Notes under the pieces: model-generated
The model's input: the letters and a program-made list of their open reading frames with translations, nothing else
Told to the model about the DNA's origin: nothing
Database searches by the model: none
Program-made: the position numbers and the translations under genes
Shown here: positions 16,955 to 27,241 of the stretch, one piece after another
Layout: each line of letters opens with the position of its first letter
How positions within the stretch are numbered: position 1 is the stretch's first letter
Origin: Coxiellaceae bacterium
GTDB taxonomy: Bacteria; Pseudomonadota; Gammaproteobacteria; Coxiellales; Coxiellaceae
Direction: 5' to 3'
Assembly (NCBI GenBank): GCA_029212885.1
Contig: JARGPC010000004.1
Coordinates: 62,001 to 126,000, forward strand
DNA length: 64,000 nucleotides

Positions 16955-17740
16955 ATGATGATTGCATGGATTTTAATTTCAATATTACTGTATTTTGCTG
17001 TTGGTGCTTATCAGTGGCAAATGCTACGTCAGCAAGATGTTAGCCAGCGTTGGCTGGGTCTGCTGTTGGCCGGTTTAGCAATATTGGCTCAAGGGTGGTT
17101 ATTGCATCAGTGGATTGACCTTACCGGTGGTCAAAATCTCGATATCTTTAATATGATTAGCTTGGTGCTATGGATGGTCGCTATTTTATTGTGGTTATTG
17201 ACTCTCTTTCAACCGCTTGGGCCAATGTGGATATTAATTGCACCACTGGTGATTCTAAGTATTATTTTACGAGCGGTATTCCCCGGCTACTACATGACTG
17301 ATACGCGAGCTGAGCCAGAAGTGTTGGCACATATTTTGCTGACAGTGTTATTGGTGGGCGTGTTTTGTGTGGCGGGCCTGCAGGCCATGGTGTTGCGTAT
17401 GCAGCAGTCGATGTTAAAGAGTAAAAAAGAATGTGTTTGGTTTAATCGCTTGCCAGCCATCGAGACCATGGAGCGTGTGTTATTTCAATTGTTATGGATC
17501 GGCTTCGCTTTGCTGAGTATCGTATTAGTGAGCAGTATTTACAGTTATGGTAATTTACTGTTGAGTAACCCTGTGGTGTTGCATAAGGCGGTAATTGTCA
17601 TACTAACATGGCTGGTGTTTTTTATTACCTTGATGGGACGCTATGCGTTTGGTTGGCGTGGTAAGCGCGCAGCTATTGGTACGTTTATTTGTATGTTGGT
17701 GTTGTTGGTAGTTTATTTGAGTAGTCGTTTGCTGTATTAG
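16955..17740 (+). CDS. ypjD: YpjD/CcsA-like inner membrane protein
   Basis: About 261 aa from ATG 16955 (GAGAG just upstream; an ATG at 16958 is also in frame). Eight or so membrane helices. The C-terminal signature LVFFITLMGRYAFGWRGKRA, followed by a last hydrophobic helix, is characteristic of YpjD in the cytochrome c assembly (CcsA) family. Its position divergent from ffh and next to the CorC-type gene is conserved in gammaproteobacteria. The molecular function of YpjD is not firmly established; heme or cytochrome assembly is only suggested by the family. Confidence 0.85.
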   Translation: MMIAWILISILLYFAVGAYQWQMLRQQDVSQRWLGLLLAGLAILAQGWLLHQWIDLTGGQNLDIFNMISLVLWMVAILLWLLTLFQPLGPMWILIAPLVILSIILRAVFPGYYMTDTRAEPEVLAHILLTVLLVGVFCVAGLQAMVLRMQQSMLKSKKECVWFNRLPAIETMERVLFQLLWIGFALLSIVLVSSIYSYGNLLLSNPVVLHKAVIVILTWLVFFITLMGRYAFGWRGKRAAIGTFICMLVLLVVYLSSRLLY

Positions 17741-19009
17741 CCATTGAGTTATTGATATACTGAGGCTTGTTATACTGACCAGGGTGCTGATCACCAGTGT
17801 TACACGCAGATTCATCCGTTCTCATTATTGTATTAGTCGTCTTGATATTAGTGTCTGCATTCTTTTCAGGCTCAGAGACGGGTATTGTGTCTCTCAATCG
17901 TTATCGTTTACGTCACCTGGCAAAGAAGAAGCATCGGGCCGCTAAACGGGTTGAGAAGATGTTGTCTCGGCCAGATCGCGTGTTGGGCATGATTTTGATC
18001 GGTAATACTTTCGCGAATGTATTTGCAGCGGCTATCGCTACAGTATTAGCCGTGCGTTGGTTTGGCTCATATGGAGCGGTCATCGCTTCATTTGGTCTAA
18101 CAGCCATATTGCTTATTTTTTCTGAAACTGCACCAAAAACCTTAGCGGTGATGTATCCGGAGCGCGTGGCATTCCCTGCTTCGTGGACCTTAAGCTTCTT
18201 ATTAAAAACTTTCTATCCAGTGGTTTGGGTGGTGAACCTGCTGGCCAATGGGTTCTTGCGCCTGTTGGGAATTAAGTTAAACCGTGATGGTTTGGAACCG
18301 CTCAGTATGGATGAGTTGCGCAGTTTGGTTAATGAGGCAACAGGTAAGATTTCCTCAAGTTATCAAAGCATGTTGCTGCGTATTTTAGATTTAGAGCATG
18401 AGACCGTTGATGATGTGATGGTGCCGCGCAGCGAAATATACGGTGTTGATATTGAGCAGCCGTGGGGTAAAATCGAAGAATGTTTGGTTAATTGTGTGCA
18501 CCGTTATGTGCCGTTGTATTGTGAAAATATCGATCAAGTAATGGGTATGGTATCGGTACGCAAGGCGTTAAAGCTGTTAGCTAAGGGTGAGCTTGATAAA
18601 AATATGTTGCTGCATTTGTCTGAGGATATTTACTTTATTCCCGAGACTGCGCCACTGAATAAGCAGTTGGTGCATTTTCAGCAGCAGCAAAAATACATTG
18701 GTATGGTGGTTGACGAGTATGGTGATATCCAAGGTGTTATTTGTTTAAAGGATATTGTTGAGGAGGTTGTGGGTGAGTTTGAGCAAGGGATTGGTCAAAT
18801 GGATCGAGAGATTCGCCCGCAAGGTGATGGCAGCTACATTCTCGATGGTGGCGTCAACCTGCGTGATGTTAATCGAATAATGGGGTGGCATTTGCCGGTT
18901 GAAGGACCGAAGACTTTGAGTGGTTTAATGGTCGAGGAGCTCGAAATGATGCCAAACGGTAAATTGTGTATGCGTATCGTTGGGTATCCACTAGAGGTGA
19001 TTAAACTGA

Positions 19010-20246
<1,237 letters not shown>

Positions 20247-20262
20247 TTAACAGGAGGTTGGC

Positions 20263-20640
20263 ATGAGTAAAATAACGGAATTAACAGAAGAGTGCTTTGA
20301 TGCTTTTGTTGAGAAGCATGATCTTATAGTGATTGATTTTTGGGCTGAGTGGTGTGGGCCTTGTAAAGGCTTTGCTGAGGTTATGAAGTTGGCGGCTGAT
20401 AAGCATGCTGATGTGGCTTTTGCCAGCATCGATATTGAGAAAGAGAAAGGCTTAGCTGAAGAGTTTAATGTGCGCTCAGTGCCGTGGTTGATGGTCTTGC
20501 GTGAGCAAGTGGCGGTTTATGATGAATCAGGCGCATTGCCGGCACAGGCATTGGATGACTTGATCGAGCAAGCGCGCGCTGTGGACATTGCCAAGTTAAA
20601 GGATCAGTTGAAAGATCAGCCTGCCGCTGACTCTGAATAA
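20263..20640 (+). CDS. Thioredoxin-like protein
   Basis: 125 aa, 16 bases after adk, with AGGAGG upstream. Active-site WAEWCGPCKGF at about residues 26-36; the following NVRSVPWLMVLREQ carries the cis-Pro loop typical of thioredoxins. No signal peptide, so a cytoplasmic disulfide reductase. It is slightly longer than E. coli TrxA (109) due to an acidic C-terminal tail (KDQPAADSE) and is more diverged in the second half, so it may be an auxiliary rather than the main thioredoxin. Confidence 0.9.
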   Translation: MSKITELTEECFDAFVEKHDLIVIDFWAEWCGPCKGFAEVMKLAADKHADVAFASIDIEKEKGLAEEFNVRSVPWLMVLREQVAVYDESGALPAQALDDLIEQARAVDIAKLKDQLKDQPAADSE

Positions 20641-20713
20641 ATCCCCATTTATTTATCAAGCTCCGCTGGTTTGGCGGTAATTGTTTGTGTTTATGATTTA
20701 ATAAGGATGAAAA

Positions 20714-20935
20714 ATGAGAAAGGCTGGTGGTCAAACTAAAGAGCAAGGCGAGACAAAAGAGCAATCCTCTAGGTGGACTTTGGGTTTTTTCCAGCGAAGG
20801 TTGAGGAGTTCTGCTTTAGTATCGGTGGTAACGGCGGAAGAGATGGCTGAGCCTGTTGTTAGTGATCATGTGTTTGGTGCGTCACCTGCTGCTGAGGAAG
20901 AGGCGAAGGTTCCTTCTGTGGTGTCGCTCAAATAG
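20714..20935 (+). CDS. Unknown 73-aa protein
   Basis: Small charged protein with a good ribosome site (AAGGATG about six bases before the ATG). A basic N-terminal half contains an amphipathic, aromatic stretch (WTLGFFQRRLRSS) at about 21-33; the second half is acidic (EEMAEPVV, AAEEEAK). The layout of a basic-aromatic patch followed by an acidic tail resembles the C-terminal regions of the 9-11 kb proteins but without Cys. No known family. Confidence 0.55.
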   Translation: MRKAGGQTKEQGETKEQSSRWTLGFFQRRLRSSALVSVVTAEEMAEPVVSDHVFGASPAAEEEAKVPSVVSLK

Positions 20936-21258
20936 ATCAATTGATCCTGAGATGATTTGAATTTCTTCGTTTCTGTAATGCCTACGAGATCTGTCATACT
21001 GCGAGACTTGTCATTCCTGTGAGACTTGTCATTCCTGGCTCGACCAGGAATCCATATCATACTGGATCCCGGATAATCGACTTCGTCGATTTCCGGGATG
21101 ACAGCAAAGGATATGGTTTTGGATTCTTGAGATTGTAGGTTTTAGCTGTGTGACAAGGTTGGTTATTTGGGGTTATGAAAAATGCGGAGTGTATATGGTA
21201 ATACGTGAACAATTTTGAGTAGCCCCAAATAGCCAAGATTGGCCACAGATGAAAGCTA
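20936..21258. repeat. Repeat-bearing gap, including palindrome copy 3
   Basis: Two direct copies of GAGACTTGTCATTCCTG (21003-21019, 21021-21037) are followed by a CCTGG-ctcga-CCAGG hairpin (21033-21047). GGATCCCGG leads into the 30-base palindrome at 21068-21097, which ends in CCGGGATGACA. That palindrome is the reverse complement of the one at 511-540 with a single difference at its centre. The remaining 150 bases are AT-rich with no supported gene or RNA. Confidence 0.75.
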
Positions 21259-21283
21259 CAAAAAAGCCACCCGGAGGTGGCTT
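21259..21283 (-). terminator. Rho-independent terminator of the H1-like gene
   Basis: On the minus strand AAGCCACC-tccg-GGTGGCTT is followed by TTTTG. It lies about 20 bases past the stop of the lysine-rich gene at 21305. Confidence 0.85.
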
Positions 21284-21304
21284 GAGACTAACTAAAAAGA
21301 AGTA

Positions 21305-21790
21305 TTATTTCTTTTTAGCAGCTTTTCTTTTAGCTGGCTTCTTTTTAGCTGCTGTTTTACGCTTAGCAGGCTTTTTCTTAGCTACTTTGCGTTTAGCAGG
21401 CTTTTTCTTAGCCACTTTCTTTTTAGCTACTTTACGTTTAGCAGGTTTCTTCTTAGCTGCTTTACGTTTAGCTGGTTTTTTCTTAGCTACCTTTTTCTTG
21501 GTAACTTTTTTCTTGGTTGTTTTTCTTTTCTTAGTAGCTGCTTTTTTCTTTTTAGCGGCTGCTGCTTTTTTGAGTTTAGCAGCTGCTGCGGCTAGTGCCT
21601 TTTTCTTAGCTGCTTCTTTCTTCTTAGCATCAGCTGCGGCTTTTTTAATAGCAGCTTTCAGTTTGGCAACTTCTTTCAAAGCTGCTTTAAGTTTATCGTT
21701 TAGCTTTTTAGCTTGAGCTGTAGTTAGCCCAGGCTTCTTAGCTACACGTTTTTTTGAACGTCCTTTAGTTGCTGTTTTTCTTGCTGGCAT
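21305..21790 (-). CDS. Lysine/alanine-rich histone H1-like protein
   Basis: 161 aa from the ATG at 21790, preceded by GGAGAA; the longer frame to 21880 adds an unrelated hydrophobic leader and is rejected. After a short basic head (MPARKTATKGRSKKR) the protein has a helical Lys/Ala/Leu-rich part, about 25-95. The C-terminal half is built of near-repeats of AKKKPAKRK, roughly nine residues per unit. This matches bacterial H1/HC1-like proteins known from Chlamydia and Coxiella, which compact DNA. It is very probably DNA-binding. The repeat unit at DNA level makes the gene prone to length change. The opposite strand has a long hydrophobic shadow frame (FFLAAF-type) that is not a gene. Confidence 0.9.
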   Translation of the reverse strand: MPARKTATKGRSKKRVAKKPGLTTAQAKKLNDKLKAALKEVAKLKAAIKKAAADAKKKEAAKKKALAAAAAKLKKAAAAKKKKAATKKRKTTKKKVTKKKVAKKKPAKRKAAKKKPAKRKVAKKKVAKKKPAKRKVAKKKPAKRKTAAKKKPAKRKAAKKK

Positions 21791-21971
21791 TTTAGTTCTC
21801 CTGCAGTTTTTCCTAAAAGTCAAAGTCGACATCAATAATAATACAATATAAATCAATAAGATTAAACACTTAGCAAACATTTTTTTATTTTATATAGAAA
21901 AATACTGTAATCGTGTTACAATTTTTGGGCGTTTTTACGAGGGTCACTAGTATAATCTCGGAGTTATTGAA

Positions 21972-22487
21972 ATGAAAACCGGATTTTTTCACGCAAAAAT
22001 TACCACGATTGTCTTAATGCTGTGTGCGGGGCTGTTGTTAAATTTTCAAATCATGGCAGCGGTTAAAGCGAAAAAAAGTTATACAACACCAGCTGGATAT
22101 TGGCAAACAATCGACCACCATACGAACAAAGCATCATCTGTTATTAAAATATGGAAAGGGAAGGACGGTTTGTTTTATGGTCGCATACACTACATATATC
22201 CTGAAGATGGCCATATGAAAAACGACGTTTGCAAAAAATGTAAAGGAGCGCTGCATAACAAGCCTATCCTTGGTATGCAGATTATAAATCACTTTAAATC
22301 AACGGAAGACCCTAACTTTTACAATAATGGACGCATCATGGATCCGACTAATGGTAAGACTTATAGGTGTCATTTGACACTTAAGCAAAATGGAAATGTG
22401 TTGGATGTGCATGGTTATATTGGTATTCCACTATTTGGGCGTTCTGATATGTGGTATCGCGTTCATCCTAAGCAACAGGCTAGTTAA
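21972..22487 (+). CDS. DUF2147 secreted protein
   Basis: 171 aa with an N-terminal signal peptide (hydrophobic 12-28, then IMAAVKA). The mature part has the DUF2147 pattern: GYWQTIDHHTNKASSVIKI, a DVCKKCKG pair of Cys, GRIMDPTNGKTYRC and LDVHGYIGIPLFGRSDMWYRV at the end. Such proteins fold as a small calycin-like barrel and are exported; function unknown. A TATAAT box at 21951-21956 would give a very short leader containing the GGAG ribosome site. Three bases separate it from the antiporter gene, so they are co-transcribed. Confidence 0.85.
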   Translation: MKTGFFHAKITTIVLMLCAGLLLNFQIMAAVKAKKSYTTPAGYWQTIDHHTNKASSVIKIWKGKDGLFYGRIHYIYPEDGHMKNDVCKKCKGALHNKPILGMQIINHFKSTEDPNFYNNGRIMDPTNGKTYRCHLTLKQNGNVLDVHGYIGIPLFGRSDMWYRVHPKQQAS

Positions 22488-22490
22488 TAC

Positions 22491-23678
22491 ATGACAGAAA
22501 ACGCTTTGATCTTTTCGATTTTTTTAATTTTCGCTGGTGCTGCTGTATTGTCGACCATTGCACTAATTACTCGTCAATCGATGTTAGTGGCCTATATGTT
22601 ATTGGGTGTGATATTGGGACCATGGGGTTTATCGAGTTATTTTCATGTCAATCTAGTGGGCGACCCTAGTTTAGTTAAGGGTATTGGTGATATTGGAATT
22701 ATATTCCTGCTGTTTTTACTAGGTTTGCATTTGCCGCCACAAAAATTAATCCAGATGTTAAAGAAGGTTTCGTTGGTTGGTGTGGTTAGTTCGCTGGTTT
22801 TCTTAGCGATAGGTTATTTGATTGCTTGGATTTATGGTTTCAGTTCAGTGGAATGTATGGTGATTGGTGCGGCGATGATGTTCTCGAGTACCATTATCGG
22901 CATTAAATTATTACCGACCACCATTTTGCACCATCAACATACTGGTGAGGTAATGATTAGTGTGTTGCTGTTACAAGATTTAGTGGCTATTGCGGTGTTA
23001 TTGTTGATGCACGGTGCCTTAAAGGGGGGGGTGCTACTGAATGACGTCAAATTGGTGTTGTTGGGTTTCCCTGCCATGGTGCTGGTTGCCTTTTTGATTG
23101 AGCGCTTTGTCTTACTTAAGTTATTTGCTCGTTTTGATCGTATTCGCGAATACATGTTCTTGTTAGCGATTGCTTGGTGTCTCAGTTTGTCCCAGTTAGC
23201 GGCTTTATTTGGTCTCTCTGCTGAAATTGGTGCCTTTGTCGCAGGTGTGACAATTGCTTCGAGCCCTATCTCTATATATATCGCCGAAAGTTTAAAGCCG
23301 GTACGAGATTTTTTCTTAGTGATGTTTTTCTTCTCGGTAGGTGCGAGCTTCAACTTGAAATACTTCCCTTTGGTCATATTTCCAGCAATTATACTCGCGG
23401 TGGTGTTATTAATTATTAAGCCGATTGTGTTTCATTTCTTGTTAAAGCGTGTGGGTGAGCCCAAGCATGTATCGTGGGAGGTGGGTGTTCGCTTAGGGCA
23501 AATCAGTGAGTTTTCATTGATTATTGCTTATGTTGGATTAGATACCAGTTTAATTGGTGCCACCGCTGCTTATCTGATTCAAGCGGCCACCATTATTAGT
23601 TTTATTGTGTCGTCATATTATGTGGTAATGAAATACCCAACGCCGGTTGCGACATCAGATAAGTTACGGCGTGACTAG
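22491..23678 (+). CDS. CPA2-family cation/proton antiporter
   Basis: 395 aa, about 12-13 membrane helices. Family features: MLLGVILGPWGLS in helix 2-3, FLLFLLGLHLPPQKL, AAMMFSSTIIGIKLL, LLLQDLVAI with the ion-binding Asp, and LSAEIGAFVAGVTIAS. It is KefB/KefC/YbaL-like but lacks the C-terminal RCK/TrkA-N nucleotide-binding domain, so ligand gating of the Kef type is unlikely. Exchanges K+ or Na+ for protons. It sits between DUF2147 and ampE genes with small gaps. Confidence 0.88.
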   Translation: MTENALIFSIFLIFAGAAVLSTIALITRQSMLVAYMLLGVILGPWGLSSYFHVNLVGDPSLVKGIGDIGIIFLLFLLGLHLPPQKLIQMLKKVSLVGVVSSLVFLAIGYLIAWIYGFSSVECMVIGAAMMFSSTIIGIKLLPTTILHHQHTGEVMISVLLLQDLVAIAVLLLMHGALKGGVLLNDVKLVLLGFPAMVLVAFLIERFVLLKLFARFDRIREYMFLLAIAWCLSLSQLAALFGLSAEIGAFVAGVTIASSPISIYIAESLKPVRDFFLVMFFFSVGASFNLKYFPLVIFPAIILAVVLLIIKPIVFHFLLKRVGEPKHVSWEVGVRLGQISEFSLIIAYVGLDTSLIGATAAYLIQAATIISFIVSSYYVVMKYPTPVATSDKLRRD

Positions 23679-23698
23679 CAGCTATTAAGGATACTAAC

Positions 23699-24427
23699 AT
23701 GACTTTTATCGCCGTATTAATCTGTGTGATTGTGCAGCATTGGTTTAACTTTTCCAGTGATGTATTGCCAGCCAATTGGGTGCCAAATTTATTTGATTGG
23801 ATGAAAAAGCATGTGCAGGCACCTGAAGCGGCTCAGGGTTTTATTGGTGTAGCGCAGTATGTGGTTATACCCTTGATTGTTGTGGCTCTGATTTTTTGGT
23901 TGGTAAAGCTAGCTTTTGGTTGGTTTGGCTTTTTTGTCTTGGGCGTGATTTGGCTATGGTATACCTTGCATATTCCTGGCCGTAATGCAGATGAAAAACG
24001 CAATAAGCAACAAATTTTTGAACACAGCTACCAGTTTATCTTTGCACGCATCTTCTGGTTCTGCTTGTTGGGTCCAGTGGGCTTGGCCTTGTATTTCTTT
24101 AGTGATTCTTTACGCGAGCATTTTAAAAGCCAAAGTGTTGAGTGCAATGAGTTGTCTGCCGTGACCACAGTGATGGGGGTGTTGGATTGGATTCCCGTCA
24201 GGTTGTTGGGGTTAACATATGCTCTCGTGGGTCGGTTTGCTGAAACATTTAAGCTCTGGTGTCAGCAGTGGGGGACGGGTATTACGAATTACAATCAGTT
24301 AGCTGTTAGCTTTGCTGAGATGGCTGTGCCAGATGCCGATAGCCATCAAGCACTTGCGTTAGTCGTTCGCGCTGTTTGGGTATGGGTAGTTGTTTTGGCA
24401 ATTATTAGTATTGGTATGTTGCTCTAA
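23699..24427 (+). CDS. ampE: AmpE/CobD-like membrane protein
   Basis: 242 aa with about four hydrophobic segments. The start MTFIAVLICVIVQHWF and the central HSYQFIFARIFWFCLLGPVGLALYF match AmpE, an inner-membrane protein related to CobD that is encoded with AmpD in enterobacteria. Its biochemical role is unsettled; ampD is not in the window. It is 20 bases after the antiporter stop and ends 130 bases before the pyruvate dehydrogenase operon, which in E. coli also lies close to ampDE. Confidence 0.75.
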   Translation: MTFIAVLICVIVQHWFNFSSDVLPANWVPNLFDWMKKHVQAPEAAQGFIGVAQYVVIPLIVVALIFWLVKLAFGWFGFFVLGVIWLWYTLHIPGRNADEKRNKQQIFEHSYQFIFARIFWFCLLGPVGLALYFFSDSLREHFKSQSVECNELSAVTTVMGVLDWIPVRLLGLTYALVGRFAETFKLWCQQWGTGITNYNQLAVSFAEMAVPDADSHQALALVVRAVWVWVVVLAIISIGMLL

Positions 24428-24558
24428 AGGTCATCATTTACACAGTTCGGGTCTATACTGCCATGTATATCTAAGGATGGTCACACTAGTTTGCCGCACT
24501 AAGCTGTGGTATTCTGCGTGCCATCTTAATGTACTGATCGAAAGAATAAGAGGCGAGT

Positions 24559-27228
24559 ATGTCGGCGAAGGACAATAGCATTCAGCTAAACGACGATGAA
24601 AAAAAAGAGTGGCTAAAAGCCTTGGATGCAGTTATTGCTTTTGAGGGCAGTGAATATGCACAGTCACTGTTAACGGAGCTATCCGAGCATGCCAGCCAAT
24701 CAGGTTTGGCGGCAGGTCAAAGTTTAAATACACCTTATATAAATTCCATTGCGGCCGGTGAGGAAGCTAAATTGCCGGATGATGGCAAGCTAATGGAGAA
24801 GCTAACTAACGCGATGCGTTGGAATGCGATTTGTATGGTGATGCGAGCCGGCCATAAAGCTAAAGAGCTTGGTGGGCATATTGCAAGCTTTGCAGCAGCG
24901 GCGACACTGTATGAAGTAGGTAATACTTACTTCTTTAATGGCGCCAATGATAGTCATGGTGGTGACTCAGTTTATTTTCAAGGGCATTCATCCCCGGGTA
25001 TGTATGCACGTGCTTTCTTAGAGGGGCACCTTTCAGAGCATCAGCTGGATCAATTCCGTCAAGAGATTGATCATCCTGAAGGGTTGGCGTCATATCCACA
25101 CCCTTGGCTAATGCCAGACTTTTGGCAATTTGCGACGGTGTCGATGGGTTTGGGTCCATTGATGGCGATCTATCAAGCGCAGTTTTTAAAGTATTTACAT
25201 AACCGTGGTTTGGCTAAGGCGGATGACCGCCATATTTGGGCTTATTGTGGTGATGGCGAGATGGGTGAAGTGGAATCGCTCGGTGGTTTAAATATTGCTG
25301 GACGCGATGGCCTTGATAACTTGGTTTTTGTCATTAGTTGTAATCTACAGCGTCTCGATGGCCCTGTCTGGGGTGATGGTCAAATCATTCAAGAATACGA
25401 ACGTGTTTATCGTGGTGCCGGTTGGCATGTGATAAAAGTGATTTGGGGTGAAAGTTGGCAGCAATTGTTCGATCATGATAGCCAAGGTGTGTTGCGTCAA
25501 CGGATAAGCGAATTGGTTGATGGTGAATACCAAAACTATGGCGGTAAAGATGGCGCTTATATGCGTGAAAACTTCTTTAATACTCCTGAACTCAAAGCAT
25601 TAGTGGCTGATCAATCAGATGAAGACTTAAAGCATTTATTAGACGGTGGTCATGACGTGCAAAAAGTATTTGCAGCGTTCCATGCAGCGGTTGAGCACAA
25701 AGGCCAGCCGGTTGTTATCTTAGCTAAGACGGTTAAGGGGTGGGGCATGGGTGCTTCGGGTGAGGCACAAAACAAAACCCACCAACAAAAGAAAATGTCC
25801 ACTGACGATTTAAAACTGTTTCGTGATCGCTTTGAACTACCATTGACTGACAAGCAAGTTGAAGACCTAGAATACTATAAACCGGCTGATGATAGTGCAG
25901 AAATGAAATACTTGCATGCACAGCGTGAGAAGCTGGGTGGTTATTTGCCGCGTCGTCGTCAAAAAGAAACGACGGCATTAAAGATTCCTGATATTACGGC
26001 TTTTCAATCGATGCTGGATGGTACGGGTGAGCGAGAGATTTCTACCGCGATGGCTTTTGTGCGTTGCTTAAGTGCGATGTTAAAAGATAAGAATATTAAA
26101 GACCATATCGTACCAATCCTTGCGGATGAGTCGCGTACTTTTGGTATGGAGGGATTGTTCCGCCAAATTGGTATTTATGCACCGCGTGGTCAGCAGTATA
26201 CGCCGGAAGATAAAAACGAATTAATGTATTATCGCGAAGATAAGAAAGGCCAATTATTACAACAAGGTATTAATGAGGCGGGTGCGATGGCCAGCTGGAT
26301 TGCGGCAGCTACCAGTTACAGCCATTCTGATGTGCCGATGATTCCGTTCTATGTATATTACTCAATGTTCGGTTTCCAGCGCGTAGGTGATTTTTGTTGG
26401 GCGGCTGGTGATATGCGTTCACGCGGATTTATTATGGGTGGTACCGCAGGTAAAACCACATTGGCGGGTGAAGGCTTGCAGCACCAGGATGGTCACAACA
26501 TTCTGATGTTTGATATGGTGCCGAATTGCATTTGTTATGACCCAACATTCTCCTATGAGCTAGCCGTGATCTTGCATGATGGTATGATACGGATGTATCA
26601 AAACCATGAAGATGTTTACTACTACATCACGTTGATGAATGAAAATTACCAACACCCAGCGATGCCTAAGGATGCAGAGGCGGACATTATTAAAGGCATG
26701 TATCAACTGCAGAAAGAGAGCAAGCCAGCGAAAAAACATGTGCAGCTTATGGGGTCGGGTACCATATTGCGTGAAGCAATTGCCGCTGCAGATATATTAA
26801 AAGATACATACGGTGTGACGAGTGATGTCTGGAGTGTTACCAGTTTTACTGAGTTGTATCGTGAGTGGCGTACCATTAGTCGTTTGCGTCTGTTGCAACC
26901 GGATAAAGATCATGGTCAATCGCATGTGGAATCCTGCATGAAGGACGCTAAAGGCCCTGTTATTGCAGTGACTGATTATATTCGCTTATTTGCTGATCAA
27001 ATTCGTGAAAGTTTAGATCGCCCGTATTATGCGTTAGGTACTGATGGTTTTGGTCGCAGTGATACGCGTGTTGCATTACGTGATTACTTTGAAGTCGATG
27101 CTAAAATGGTTGTGTATACAGCATTAAAAGCGTTGCATGATGATGGCGAGTTTACATTAGAAGAATTATTAAAGGCACGTAAAGATTTGGATATCGATCC
27201 TGATCATCCGGAGCCGGTTTCACATTAG
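24559..27228 (+). CDS. aceE: Pyruvate dehydrogenase E1 component
   Basis: 889 aa, the homodimeric E1 type. With thiamine diphosphate it decarboxylates pyruvate and transfers the acetyl group to lipoyl-E2. The TPP motif GDGEMGEVES...N lies at about 231-260; FQGHSSPGMYARAFLEGHL, RTFGMEGLFRQIGIY and GTAGKTTLAGEGLQHQDGH are family landmarks. The first of three contiguous genes (aceE, aceF, lpdA) with 10-13 base gaps. The ATG at 24559 follows AGAGGCGAG. No pdhR regulator precedes it, unlike E. coli. An extended -10-like TGGTATTCT lies at 24507-24515. Confidence 0.98.
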   Translation: MSAKDNSIQLNDDEKKEWLKALDAVIAFEGSEYAQSLLTELSEHASQSGLAAGQSLNTPYINSIAAGEEAKLPDDGKLMEKLTNAMRWNAICMVMRAGHKAKELGGHIASFAAAATLYEVGNTYFFNGANDSHGGDSVYFQGHSSPGMYARAFLEGHLSEHQLDQFRQEIDHPEGLASYPHPWLMPDFWQFATVSMGLGPLMAIYQAQFLKYLHNRGLAKADDRHIWAYCGDGEMGEVESLGGLNIAGRDGLDNLVFVISCNLQRLDGPVWGDGQIIQEYERVYRGAGWHVIKVIWGESWQQLFDHDSQGVLRQRISELVDGEYQNYGGKDGAYMRENFFNTPELKALVADQSDEDLKHLLDGGHDVQKVFAAFHAAVEHKGQPVVILAKTVKGWGMGASGEAQNKTHQQKKMSTDDLKLFRDRFELPLTDKQVEDLEYYKPADDSAEMKYLHAQREKLGGYLPRRRQKETTALKIPDITAFQSMLDGTGEREISTAMAFVRCLSAMLKDKNIKDHIVPILADESRTFGMEGLFRQIGIYAPRGQQYTPEDKNELMYYREDKKGQLLQQGINEAGAMASWIAAATSYSHSDVPMIPFYVYYSMFGFQRVGDFCWAAGDMRSRGFIMGGTAGKTTLAGEGLQHQDGHNILMFDMVPNCICYDPTFSYELAVILHDGMIRMYQNHEDVYYYITLMNENYQHPAMPKDAEADIIKGMYQLQKESKPAKKHVQLMGSGTILREAIAAADILKDTYGVTSDVWSVTSFTELYREWRTISRLRLLQPDKDHGQSHVESCMKDAKGPVIAVTDYIRLFADQIRESLDRPYYALGTDGFGRSDTRVALRDYFEVDAKMVVYTALKALHDDGEFTLEELLKARKDLDIDPDHPEPVSH

Positions 27229-27241
27229 AGGGAGAATCTTC

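Noticed and set aside
21249-21716. Long plus-strand frame rich in Phe/Leu/Ala
   Set aside because: Shadow of the lysine-rich H1-like gene on the other strand; Lys/Ala codons read backwards give hydrophobic residues.
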